DNA of 64,000 nucleotides from Clusia tigrina (Eukaryota; Arthropoda; Insecta; Diptera; Clusiidae), in contig OV050030.1 in NCBI GenBank assembly GCA_920105625.2, forward strand, positions 319,910,368-319,974,367. The letters are read 5' to 3'. The notes beneath the pieces are model-generated. The model did not search any database. It had not been told where the DNA came from and saw nothing but the letters and a program-made list of their open reading frames with translations. How positions within the stretch are numbered: position 1 is the stretch's first letter; each line of letters starts with the position of its first letter. Below, piece by piece: positions 43,536-53,968 of the stretch. The position numbers were made by a program, and so were the translations under genes.

Positions 43536-46191
43536 CTACGCGAGATCCATTAGATCTGACACTGTTTTCCGTTTTAGCCGCCAAGGCTGCGAAGTCATCA
43601 GGCATAAACTGGATGCTGCAACGTTGACATGCGATTTCAGTCGCTGTTTGCGAGAAATGGCAAATTTTTTTGTCACATCAGTGACAGTGGGCATGCCAAC
43701 ATCACGATGGAGCTCGCTATTTCTAACATAGTATGGTGCATTAACAATACACCGCAGCACTTTATTTTGAAAACGTTGGATAGTGGCAATGTATATTTCA
43801 CTATCACATCCCCAAAATTGGATGCCATAGGTCCACGTCGGCTTCAGTATTTGTTTATACACCATTAGTTTGTTGTGAATTGACAGGGTAGAGTGTCTGC
43901 CAATAAGGTGGTACAATTTGTTGAGTTTTAGGTCAAGCTCCTCTCCTTTTTTCTTTACGTGAGCTTTCCAGCGCAATTTGGCGTCGAGTGTAATACCCAG
44001 GTATTTGGATCCGTTGACATGTGGGATTATTAACTCATCCATGAAAATCGGTTTGTAAGGTACATTTTTCAGTGAAAAAACTATATGCGCTGATTTGGTT
44101 TTGTTTAACTTAATGCGCCATTTCTTAGCCCATGACGCAATACAATTAACAGCCTCTTGTAGCTTAGCCGTCGTGTCTTCGATAGTGTTACCTGTAGCCA
44201 GAACACCAGTATCGTCCGCAAATGTTGCGGTTACTTGCTGATTTGCTGTTGGTAGGTCGTATGTATTCAGGAGGTACAGCTGAGGCCCCAGGATGCTCCC
44301 TTGCGGTACACCAGCACTAATTTTTTTCAAAGAAGAATGGTCGTTTTCGTACTTAACACTGTCATCAAGGTTTGATGAAAGCACCTCGCAATATTGCATT
44401 GGCAACAATGTCTGCAGCTTTTGTAATAGACCTGCATGCCACACCTTATCGAAAGCTTGGGAAACGTCTAGGAAGACCGCGGCACACATTTTTTTCCCTT
44501 CCAACGCAGTTTCGACCATATTCACAACTCTATGGATTTGATCAGTTGTCGAATGATTTTTCCTAAAACAAAGCTAGTGAGCGGGAATCAAGTTTTTATA
44601 CTAAATTATTGGCATTAAGCGCGTTAAAAGCAATTTTTCAAATAGTTTTGACAATGCAGGCAGTAAGGATATTGGCCTATACGATGATACGTCGTTGAGT
44701 GATTTCCCAGGCTTGGCTACCATGATTACCTCTGCGAATTTCCAATATATAGGAACATGCCTTAACCTGAATCACATATTAATTAAAGCAGACAGATATG
44801 ACACGCAATTATTGGGCAGTTTACGAACAACTTTCGTCGTTATTAAGTCAAATCCTGGCGCTTTTTTTAGTTTCATTTTATGAATTTGCTTACCAACTTC
44901 TTCGGGAATTACTTGAGTAATGTGGGTATCGCACTCTAGCCAACGTCCATTCATAACTATTTCATCTTTTCCTTCATTTGGTACTAAAGGTCTTTTCAAT
45001 ATGTTCTGCAAACAACTTTGCTTTTGGCGCGCTTGTTTTGGCCCACAGTGTATCGTTGATTTTAACAGGAGCAAAGTGTTGTATTGGCATGCTGAAGGAT
45101 TTAGCCGCCTTCCACAATGAGTACTCTGTGGTCTAGTCAGCTTTAAAATAAATCAGAAATCGATTAAATGTGTTATTATTGAATGACTTGATTGCTGTGT
45201 GTAAATGTTTACTGGCTATTTTTAAATTCGATTTGATTGCTAGAGATCTGGTTTGTTGCCAACGTTTCCGTAGCTTCCGTTTCTTTGCAATTAAGCTCTT
45301 AATAAAAGGTGGATATATTTTCCCGTGCAGAACAAATCTTAGTGTGGGCGTACTATTCCACGCTGCCATCTGTATTTGCTGTGTAAAGTGGAGTACAGCA
45401 TCATCAAGTTGCTCACTGGTAACAATAGAATCAAACTTGGCTAATTGTTCTAGCTGCACTTGAAAATAATTCCAGTCAGTACAAGCATTTACTAACATTG
45501 ATGTGCTTTGATTTAGTGCTGGGGTTTGGGAAATTACCAATTGCACCGGCGAATGGTCAGAACTCAGATCAAATCCTTCAGTGATAGTTAAATGCACTGC
45601 AGGAATGTTTTTGTAGACAAAGAAGTCAATTAAGTCTGGTACTTTGCTAGTATCCGATGGCCAATATGTTGGTTTACCAGTTGAAATTGAATTACAATAT
45701 GTACGCTGCATGGCTTTGAATAATTCTCTTCCTTTTGTCGTGGTGAGCCTTGAGTCCCAAAACGTATGTTTCGCGTTGAAGTCGCCTCCAATTTTAAAAC
45801 GTCCATGGAAACGATTAAAAAGAGACAAATAATCTTCATATTTCAACTGGTGCCTAGGTGGACTATATAGAGCAGTTAGAACCAGTGGTTGTTTGGAAGT
45901 TTCTATTGAAACGGATGTGGTTTGAAACTCATTTGTGCTGATTTGGTCCTTCAAGTGATGTTTAATGGAGCTTTTGATTATGACCGCGCTACCACCCCTT
46001 GCACAATTGTCAGGATGTATTGTATGGTAAAGCGCGTATTTTTTAAAGGACACATGCGATTGCTTAGTAAAATGAGTTTCAGCAATTAAGCATATATCAA
46101 TATCTTCATTGTTAAGCACGACTTCCAGCTCCTTTTTGTGTGTGGCTAAACCATTTGCATTCCATAAAATCAGTCTTAGACAATCAGTCAT
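43536..46191 (-). pseudogene. Jockey3 ORF2: endonuclease-RT with a few breaks
   Basis: The endonuclease frame (46191-45133) is open: WNANGLATHKKEL, AETHFTK, GGDFNAKHTFWDSR, SSDHSPVQL. A TAG at 45133 and frameshifts between 45075 and 44526 interrupt the start of the RT (a central frame 45074-44772 has KLKKAPGFDLITTK). The RT core is then open (44525-43536): FLDVSQAFDKVWHAG, AGVPQGSILGP, TFADDTGVLA, and the C-terminal LRCIVNAPYYVRNS. Catalytic residues of both domains are present, but the gene is split. Confidence 0.8.
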
Positions 46192-47385
46192 AATTTAAAA
46201 ATTGCATGTTGTGCTCCAGGGCTCCCAAGCGCAATTCCAATACTTTGAACATTTTTTCCTGGCGGTCTAGCTTTGCCAAGATTATTGACAGCGCATCGGT
46301 GCTTTTGTTGGGCAAAATTGGGAGCAGAGCCTTTCGTTATTTGAGCATAACTTGCTGCTTTAGTACTCGTAGATGGTCCAATTTTGGTGGGGACATTTTT
46401 TGATGCAGCAAATTGATTATTATCGCGATCCTTCGTTTTAACAAAAGTTGCCTTCTTCGATCTGATTTTTTGTAATTCTTTCGCAATTACACAGCCACGA
46501 AAATTTGTTGGGTGCGACTCACCACAATTGCAGCATTTGGGTTTATCAGCTATTGGCTTTTGGCACTCTGAAGATATATGTTTGCCAGCACATTTGACGC
46601 ATCGTGGAGGTTTCCCACATACATTTTTTGTGTGGCCAAATAATTGGCAACTTTTGCACTGGGGAATTAAGTTAGATGATTTTATTGGTTCAATCTTTAC
46701 AATTGTTTTTAAAATATTTTTGATTTCGTGAATTTTCTTCACATCTTCAGAAGAGTCGAATCTCAGAACGAACATATCAAGCGGTTCCTTCGTCTTCCAT
46801 TTAAGTTTGTTAATAGCACTAATTACTTTGAGGCCTTAATTATTCAAATCATTTATTATGGATTCCTGGTCACACGAATGGTGCAGATTTTTTACCATTA
46901 CTTTTATTGGCCTGGTTTGCTTGTCTTCATAGCTGAACCAAAGGATACTTTCATTAGTTAAAAACTTCGTAACAGCCCGATAGTCAGAAGAGTCAAAAGT
47001 TATTACTCTGTATGCACCATTATTAATAAGTTTCACAAATAACTTGTTTTTTATAGTTGCAATAAGCTGGATGTGTAATTTCTTAAAATCATTTGTACTG
47101 TTGACAACAATTGGAGGAGGTCGAGCTATTTTACTAGTAGTAACAGTCACTTTAGCACTTCAAACTGTAGGGCCACGTTGTGTGATCACTTCCGGAGAGG
47201 TCTCTGCCTGCCGTTTTTTGTTTGGTCTTTTCTTTTGTGAGGATCCAGTCCGTTTCTCTGGCTAGTTCATTCGCATCAGGCTCATACTTTTTTTCGTTAT
47301 CAATAATTTTTGTGTTGGTATAATTTTCGGTTGATTTAAGTTTTACATTCTCACTTTTGAGTACAGATAACTCGTTTTTTAACAA
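46188..47385 (-). pseudogene. Jockey3 ORF1 (gag-like)
   Basis: Three adjoining - strand frames. 47385-47152 is a charged N-terminal part. 47150-46836 carries RPIKVMVKNLHHSCDQESI (PRE_C2HC-like). 46775-46188 carries three CCHC knuckles (CKSCQLFGHTKNVC, CVKCAGKHISSEC, CCNCGESHPTNFRGC). One stop (47152) and a short break near 46800-46836 interrupt it. The stop of ORF1 and the ATG of ORF2 overlap as ATGA at 46188-46191. Confidence 0.7.
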
Positions 47386-47399
47386 TGAGCATAATAGGT

Positions 47400-47405
47400 A
47401 ATACT
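47400..47405. repeat. Target-site duplication of Jockey3, right copy
   Basis: AATACT, matching 43344-43349. Confidence 0.7.
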
Positions 47406-49560
47406 GAAGAAATCGTTTGAACTATCTTGTCCTTTGACTTGGCCGCGTGCTAAACCAAAACCGGTTTGGTGGAACGCTGAGATAGGACTGTTTAGGAAAA
47501 AGTCAAGAGAACTCTTCAACAAGGCCAAAAACAGTCGGCTGGAAGAGGATTGGGAAAGCTATAGTCAGTTTTAATGAGTATAAAAGCAAAATTAAGGCTG
47601 CAAAAAGGGAGTCGTGGCAGCAGTTCTGCGGAACTCTGGAGTCGGTAAATGAGGCATCCAGACTCAGGAAAATACTGTCTATAACCACGACGGTTCTCGG
47701 CAGTGTGAAGAGACGGGATGGGTCATGGACTGGGTTGTGTCAGGAGTCCCTGGAGGTTTTGACGGAAATGCACTATCCAGGTTGCACGGACTATACCGTC
47801 CATACGCAGTCGGAAAATCTTGCACGTGTTTCAAGGACCGACGTGTCGGATTTCGTAAGGGAGGAGAAGATTGCGTGGGCGATAGGCTCCTTGGACTCGT
47901 ACAAGTCAGAGGGTCATGCTGGGGTTATACCGGCTATGCTGCAACATTCTTCTGAGGGCGTGATTCTCCATTTAGTTCACATCTTCACTAGGTGTCTCAA
48001 GGATGGGTACGTTCCAAAAAGTTGGAGAGAAGTCAGGGTGGTTTTCGTTCCAAAAGCGAGAAAAATAAATCATTTTACTGACAGGGATTAAAGACCAATA
48101 AGTCTCTCATCGTTTATTCTTAAAATACTTGAGAGACTAATTGATCTGTATATTAGAAGGGTTAACAATATTCCCACAATGGATACTGCGCAACACGCAT
48201 ACCGTAAGGTTAGATCAGTGGATAGCGCACTTCATGAAGTGGTTGGTATCATTGAGAGGTCAATGAACTATAAGGAATACACGTTGGTAGGTTTTCTGGA
48301 GAGATCACGGAGTGAAGGAATTCATAGTGACATGGATTAACACAATACTAGTAAGCAGGGTCATTAACGACACTATGGGGACGGCCTCGGTGAGTAGGAG
48401 GACTACAAGGGGTACGCCGCAGGGGGGAGTGCTATCACCTCTGCTATGACTTCTAGTAGTAAATGAGATTTTAAAAACCTTCAAAGCAAAGAGAACAAAG
48501 GTTGTAGCCTACGCTGATGACGTTGCCATACTAATCCCGGGCAAGTTCTTGTCAACGATTAGCGAAACCATGGATCAGCACTGGGCGAGTTTTCCGGATG
48601 GGCTGAGCACAACAGTTTAGGAGTTAACCCTACTAAGACGAAGCTAGTTGTGTTCACCAGGAAAACAAAAATCCCTGAGTTCTCTTTGCCAAAGTTAGGT
48701 AGAGTAACGTTGAATCTCTCTTCAGAAGCAAGATACTTGGGTATCATTCTGGACTCCAAGTTAAATTGGAGAAGGAATATTGAGGACAGAAGAAACAAGG
48801 GTTTGGCTGCATACTATACCTGTAAAAGGATCTTTGGGAAAAAATGGGGACTGTCACCGTACATCATGTATGGGATGTACACCACAATCATTAGACCAAT
48901 TTTAACCAACGGGTCCATCGTCTGGTGGAAGGCGTTGCGAAGGAAATTTAATCAAAACCGTATTGGAAAAGTACAAAGACTTGCTAGCCTGGGAATTTCA
49001 GAGGATGTAAGTGTCGCGCCTCAAGAAGGCTTAAATATATTATTTCACTTCTTACCACTAGGGGTGTTCATTCAGGGCTGTGCCGCCAAGTGTGCTCTCA
49101 GACAAAGGGAGTGCAACACGTGGAAATCTGCCAACTATGGACAATTTAGACCGAAATAAAACGGTACGGTCAAATGATAGTTACGGCTGAGCTAGAAACG
49201 GCTACAGACTATATGACTTCTACTATAGACTTTACAGCTAGAATTCCAACTCTCTATCCAACCAGGGAAGACTAGGAGTCAGGCTCTGTAACGGGCAATT
49301 CTCACATTATCATCTACACTGACGGCTCAAAGATGGAGGGTGGAACGGGGGTGGGCGTCTTCACAAGTTTGACAGAGATAACGAAGATGGATTTATCGGA
49401 TCTTCTCACTTTCATCTGGAAAACCAAATGGTTTAATAGGGATGGTACTTCCAATGTTTATGGAAATCAAGGGTAAGGACGAGTATGCCTCCTCCTTGCA
49501 TTTTTGAAGGCAGTCACAATGAACATTGATGTCTCCGAGTGGAAGTGTGGATACTTCTAA
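47406..49560 (+). pseudogene. LOA3 reverse transcriptase and RNase H remnant
   Basis: Continues LOA3 ORF2 after Jockey3: KPKPVWWNAEIGLFRK and EDWESYSQF, then SYKSEGHAGVIPAML (47705-48091). A degenerate catalytic Asp region lies near 48290. The YADD box (VVAYADDVAIL) is near 48510-48530, followed by the thumb (48650-49159, with YLGIILDSKLNWRR). RNase H begins with IIIYTDGSKMEGGTGVGVF (about 49310-49360) and is then cut by a deletion. Stops and shifts are frequent. Confidence 0.7.
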
Positions 49561-49576
49561 TCCACACACGTCTTCC

Positions 49577-49598
49577 CAACCTAACCTAACCTAACCTA
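49577..49598 (+). repeat. LOA3 3' tail, (CCTAA)n
   Basis: Four CCTAA-type units end LOA3. The same tail, inverted, ends LOA2 at 9689-9708. It is not telomeric: Diptera lack TTAGG telomeres, and the unit adjoins a non-LTR 3' UTR. Confidence 0.65.
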
Positions 49599-49659
49599 GC
49601 AAAATTAACCAGATGAGCAAAATTAAAAATAGATGAGAAAACTAAAAGTTCATAGTTAA

Positions 49660-50546
49660 AATAAATGTTTAACTCTTCTCTAAATATCCTTTCCCCGTTG
49701 GAAGGTTGACATTTTCAACATAATTATTATCGGTTGGTAGAATGCATATCTTAGCGACTGCACGCTTCAGAATTCCTCTACTGGTTCATAGCACTACAGT
49801 CCGAACACCATCATCGGCATCCTCGTCTTTCAACGGCACCATTGCTCCTATGCATATATTTGGTGCTGTTGTACGCCACTTTGTAAGCTGCTGTAGAAGA
49901 GTGATGTATTCTGTGGTCCATTTTTTCCGAAAGAGGTTCTACATGTAGCACAGTTATTGCCACCGATCGAGACGTTGAATATTGAGTAGTGACACATCAG
50001 GCTCTAGAATTGATGTTAACGGTGCGCCGATTAGAAAATGGTCATTCGTGAGCACTTCCATATCGTCATAAAAGTTCTAATCTCACAAAAAATTAATACG
50101 GAAAAACCAATAGTGTGTAGCAAATGTAATTTAGCAACCTAAATGTGGCGACCTTGGAGGTATAAAATCACAATCGATGCCATCTTTGAGGCACTGCTAT
50201 AAAACTGGATTCATGTAATCTAGATTATGAAATAACTCCTTCAGGTCGATAAAATCATTTTTCGCACCAACAGACTTTGTCGCATTATCTAATCAAAGCG
50301 TTTTTGGATTTCCTCGGGTGCATACGAAGTTTGCACCCGAGGAAATGCAATCAAAAACGTTGCAGTTGACAAGTCGCTCAGTAACTCCAAGTGCACTTCC
50401 TCAGTGGTGAGGCACACGAATAGGCGTATATAACATTTAACTGGTGTTCTTGTCTGAAAGCGATAAAAGAGCGGGCCGGCAAAGTCAACACCGGTAATGA
50501 GAAAAGTCCGATTAGCTTGTACTATCTTTGATGGTAGGTTACCCAT
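49660..50546 (-). pseudogene. BEL integrase core and C-terminal domain
   Basis: Integrase core sequence (TFLITGVDFAGPLFYRF, LFVCLTTEEVHLELLSDLS) lies at 50546-50289 and is recognisable as BEL/Pao: VDFAGP holds the first catalytic Asp. Further downstream the DUF5641-type region is readable in pieces (DHFLIGAPL near 50030, NICIGAMVPLKDEDADDG near 49800-49860, ending around 49690). Sequence between holds stops and a deletion, so the second and third catalytic residues are not seen. Confidence 0.7.
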
Positions 50547-50639
50547 GATATGCCCTAATAGTTTGTGTCTTACTCGGAAGCACTTTGTGCTACAAATTTA
50601 TAAACATCAGGAAAACTGGTTGTATTTTTCCAAAAGAAT

Positions 50640-51014
50640 TTATATATTTGCTGTCGAGTGATAAATCAAAGTTGTTCGAAAATCAGCGCCCTTTTACGTC
50701 TCTCGGGCAAAGTAACAGTAGCAGCTGGCAATTTCCGCTAGGTACATCGATCTTGTATAAATATGGCGAACCATGTTCCCACAAAGAATACTCTAGCAGT
50801 TCTTTAGGCGTTGTGCCTCCTGAAAGAATGCCTGATGGGTTGATTTCAGTTGGCACATAGTGCCACGACATTGGATCTGTCAAAGACTATATATGACTGA
50901 TTAGATTTGATGCGGAAATATTGCAGTTCGAAGATTCATCCTGCAACCACGAAATTACAACTGTAAAATCTGACCAAGAGTGAAATTCCTTTTTTAAAAT
51001 ATTCATTTATTATA
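50640..51014 (-). pseudogene. BEL pol segment before the integrase
   Basis: The frame 50883-50683 reads PMSWHYVPTEINPSGILSGG and LLEYSLWEHGSPYLYK. I recognise it as the conserved W(H/R)(Y/H)VP...NPAD..SRG and LW..GP.WL motifs that precede BEL integrase. An Arg of the SRG motif is Gly here. The mariner insertion cuts it at 51014. Confidence 0.6.
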
Positions 51015-51016
51015 TA

Positions 51017-51947
51017 TCGGGTTTTTCAATAAGAGCGCTACAAAAGTTTTTTTAAATAAAACAAAACCGGTTTTAGATATCAGTGAAATTCTTTATTCCT
51101 GTGAAAGTACGTTCGATGCCATTATGTATGGAACTCGATTTCTTTTGCATGGCCACCACGGGCACGCTTGCAGAAGTCCAGACGCTGAACCCAATTTTCA
51201 ACGGTTTTCAAGCATAAATCGGCCGATACTGCTGCAATTTCAAGTTGGATATTCGTACGAAGTTCATCAATCGTCGCTGGCTTGTTGGCATAGACCATAG
51301 ACTTGACGTAGCCCCACAGGAAATAATCTAACGGCGTCAAATCGCACGACCGAGGCGGCCAATCGACTGGGCCATTTCGTGAGATAACACTTTCACCAAA
51401 CTTGGTTTGCAGTAAATTGATTGTGGCATTCGCTGTGTGGCTTGTGGCGCCGTCCTGTTGGAACCACATGTCCTCCAAATCCATATTATCCAATTGGGGC
51501 CAAAAATATTCGGTTATCATTGAACGGTAGCGATTCGCATTCACAGTTATGTGCCGGTCTTGATCATCACGGAAGAAGTACGGCCCAATGACGCCGCCGG
51601 CCCATAAACCGCACCAAACCGTAATTTTTTCGGGATGCAATGATGACTCATGGAGTACGTGTGGATTGCTGTCTAACCAATAACGCATATTTTGCTTATT
51701 GACGAAGCCATTCAGCCAGAAATGCGCCTCATCATAAATTGGACGTAGCGCTCTTAAAGTTGAGGCGACTGACTCCGAATTTCGGTAGTAAACTTTAATA
51801 ATTTCGACTCGTTGTTGGCTCGTATGTCTTTGCATGATAAAATGGCAAACCTCACTGAAGAGAAATGTCAGAAGAGCGGGGAAAAATACAGCGTCGTTTG
51901 CTGTCACTATCGATTTACTTTTGTATCGTTTCTTTTGAAAAACCCTT
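51017..51947 (-). mobile_element. Deleted DD41D (rosa-type) mariner in BEL
   Basis: A 931-bp element flanked by TA (51015-51016 and 51948-51949). The inverted ends are about 30 bp: GGGTTTTTCAATAAGAGCG at the left, and GGGTTTTTCAAAAGAAACG at the right after reverse-complementing; both then run to TACAAAAGT. One long frame fills the inside. Full-length relatives are about 1.3 kb, so an internal piece has been lost, yet the frame stays open. Confidence 0.8.
51122..51835 (-). CDS. Mariner transposase with the catalytic core but no full DNA-binding domain, about 237 aa
   Basis: I take the Met at 51835 (MQRHTSQQRVEI) as the start, since the 24 residues upstream are unlike mariner proteins. The first 30 residues match the start of the N-terminal helix-turn-helix (RVEIIKVYYRNSESVASTLR). 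At RPIYDEAHFW the protein jumps to the catalytic domain, so most of the paired-type DNA-binding domain is deleted in frame. The core has DEAHFW (first Asp), QQDGATSHTA (second Asp) and CDLTPLDYFLWG (third Asp). I count 41 residues between the second and third Asp, giving DD41D. The C-terminal region is complete to the stop. Such a product might still bind a full transposase. Confidence 0.75.
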   Translation of the reverse strand: MQRHTSQQRVEIIKVYYRNSESVASTLRALRPIYDEAHFWLNGFVNKQNMRYWLDSNPHVLHESSLHPEKITVWCGLWAGGVIGPYFFRDDQDRHITVNANRYRSMITEYFWPQLDNMDLEDMWFQQDGATSHTANATINLLQTKFGESVISRNGPVDWPPRSCDLTPLDYFLWGYVKSMVYANKPATIDELRTNIQLEIAAVSADLCLKTVENWVQRLDFCKRARGGHAKEIEFHT

Positions 51948-51949
51948 TA

Positions 51950-52645
51950 GAGTACAACCATTCAACAAAAAGCAAAAAGCTGCGGACAATTCCAACTTAG
52001 GAACAGTGATTGCTTTTAGAGGGTCGATTCGAGACTTTGAACATAAGAGGTGACTCTCAGTAATGCCACCGATTTCTGCACGAATATATGTGCATACACC
52101 GTATGTGGACAAACTTACATCGAAAAATGCTTGAATTTCAAATTTTGCATTTGGCATTAGAACAAGTCGTGGGAAAGCAGAAAATCACGCTATAATTGAT
52201 AACTCTAAATGAGGAAAACGATGCAGGAGCAAACGAAAACAAAAAATTTTCGATATGCGCATCCCATACAAGTCCAAGAGCCTTTGTGACGCCACTGACA
52301 TCATGAAATGTAGGAAAATGCTCTCTATCAGAATCTGCTACATCTTTTAACACACTTGAGTCGTTCGAACACCATTTACGAAGTTTGAAGTTCCTTTTCG
52401 AAAATAGCTCAGTCCTCGCTCTCAAGATTTGTACCACCTCTTCTGCTATATTACCGTCCGAAATCAAATCGTGAACATAGAAGTCTCGTCGCACGATGTG
52501 CGCTGCCGCTGGGAATTATGCGTCTTTATCAGCAGCGAGTTGGTGCATAGAGTGAATAGCCTGAAAAGAGGCGGGCTTTCGTAAAGTATGCGACAGTATC
52601 GAGTGTAACAACGTGAATTTTTTCTTTGGGGTGCTATCTCCATAG
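51950..52645 (-). pseudogene. BEL reverse transcriptase C-terminus and A17-type region
   Basis: On the - strand, HSMHQLAADKDA near 52520-52560 and RRDFYVHDLISDG at 52494-52455 mark the RT active site, where the usual YVDD reads YVHD. RTELFSKRNFKLRKWCSND and GLVWDAHIENF follow (52400-52240). The frame at 52157-51915 then reads AFFDVSLSTYGVC, YIRAEIGG and TVPKLELSAA, the RNase H-like part. Loss of the first active-site Asp and several shifts make it dead. The solo LTR cuts it at 52645. Confidence 0.7.
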
Positions 52646-53632
52646 TGTGTCGAGCAAAATTATTGACTAATTTTGCTCACACAATAAATGTCCCCCAAAG
52701 CAATAGTCACTGCGAAAATGGACCGCCAGTAACACTCGCGTGCTAAGAATTGTGAGTGCCGTAACCAATCATCTTGCGCGGCCCCATCAATGCTAAATAT
52801 TAATTATTAGAATACCTTCGCACCAATGGTAACCACGGCGAAGGCGGGAGCGCATGAAATGCACGAAGTGTTAAACTTGGTCAATAAATAACATGCAAAT
52901 TATGTCAACAATGTGAATTATACCAACACGAATGCGCCGACAGACTTGGCGAACTCAAGCCAGCCGTTTGCAATGACCGACAACAACAACAACACTACAG
53001 GCAAACTACAATTGACCGTGCATTAATTACAACAACAAGACTCGGCAGAATTATCATGCGTGCAACAACAACAACAGGGCGTGCAACAGCAACAACGTGC
53101 CGCTGCAACTACTACGCGCTTGACAACAGCCGGACTTTTCCAGGAAAACGCTGAGGGTCGCCTAAGGTCAAAAGGAAAACAAAAACAATGCCATTGTCTT
53201 AGCAACAGGAAGCGGTAGTCGGAGCAACGGCCACCGGGACTAGAAGAACAACTAGAGTTACAACAGGTGGATATAAAAGTTTACTACGAATGCTGGATTT
53301 TAATGCACTCTCATAGTAAACAAGAACTTGTTCGTCAAATTTAGAATGGTTGAAGTGGTTTGTCAATCAACCACCGTTGAAACTAAAGACTCAAGACACG
53401 AACCTAGACACTACGAAGTACTTCGTTTGCTACAAACGCTGGGTTTTTCAATCCACACAGCACCAGCTTCAGGAGCGGCCTTCCTAAAATCTTTAAACTA
53501 TAGCCTGTAAGCATAGAAATAAGAATAAGGAATAAATAAAGAACACTTTAAACATTACAACGCCCGAGTAATTTTCTGTACACGACCCTGGCGAACCGCT
53601 GAGTACTACCCCAGCAGATTTGAGTCGTTACA
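52646..53632 (+). repeat. Solo LTR of an Osvaldo/Ulysses-like gypsy element in BEL
   Basis: A 987-bp LTR from TGTGTCGAGC to GAGTCGTTACA, flanked by the 4-bp duplication ATAG (52642-52645 and 53633-53636). If one ATAG and the LTR are removed, the BEL RT frame rejoins at the FQSILWR motif. It shares the CAACAACAACAACACTACAG word and the terminal GAGTCGTTACA with LTR1-3, and carries ATATAAAAG near 53270 and AATAAA at 53532-53537. Solo LTRs arise by recombination between the two LTRs of one element. The strand is set by the polyadenylation-side terminus. Confidence 0.85.
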
Positions 53633-53636
53633 ATAG

Positions 53637-53968
53637 AATGGATTGGAAATAATTATCTGGAGGAAAAATTTTTACGTAGCGGTACATTTTGTAGCCATCG
53701 CCCATGAGAGCAATTTTAAATGAACGGAAGCGCAATAAAATATCAAAGATATTCGGCTGTTTAGTTGGGCCTACCACACAAACATCATTGTGAGATTAAA
53801 CAGATGACGTTTTTGCAGAGCCATCAAAGACTACGCGCAATTTCATGGTCGTGCTGTCGGCTTGAGCACACAATGATGCGGTAAGATATACGCTGCGAAA
53901 TCTTCTATTATATTATCTAACGGGACATATATTGTATGTCGATATATTCTTTTAAGAAGGCCGAGTAC
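53637..53968 (-). pseudogene. BEL reverse transcriptase N-terminus
   Basis: The - strand reads YILPHHCVLKPTARP (usual YYLPHH.V), then LRVVFDGSAKTSS, CVVGPTKQPNIFDILLRFR and an RT motif KMYRYVKIFP ending in FQSIL at the solo LTR. These are the standard BEL/Pao RT fingers and palm motifs. A stop after TARP and a shift in the D..KMYR motif break the frame. The first active-site Asp (normally before KMYR) reads Gly-Asp-Gly. Confidence 0.7.

Larger units (their letters stand above)
43350..47399 (-). mobile_element. Jockey3: Jockey-clade element, probably 5'-truncated
   Basis: A 4.05-kb - strand insertion in LOA3, starting on + with an interrupted T run (43350-43373, the tail). ORF2 is at 43536-46191 and ORF1 at 46188-47385. 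The 5' end comes only about 14 bases upstream of the first usable ORF1 Met, and ORF1 lacks the long N-terminus of Jockey1, so the insertion is likely 5'-truncated. Its proteins are clearly different from Jockey1, so it is another family. Confidence 0.8.
42345..49598 (+). mobile_element. LOA3: LOA-like element, split by Jockey3
   Basis: Contains the end of an ORF1-like region (42400-42520), endonuclease (42520-43349), RT (47406-49160) and a deleted RNase H (49290-49540), and closes with a CCTAA tail (49577-49598). Jockey3 lies inside it at 43350-47399. LOA2 has the same kind of tail, so LOA2 and LOA3 may be one family distinct from LOA1. Confidence 0.7.

Noticed and set aside
49577..49598. (CCTAA)n as telomere-like sequence
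   Set aside because: Only about four units, placed exactly at the end of a LOA element and also at LOA2. Flies do not have TTAGG-type telomeres.
53023..53205. - strand frame with a run of Cys residues
   Set aside because: Produced by CAACAAC repeats inside the solo LTR.
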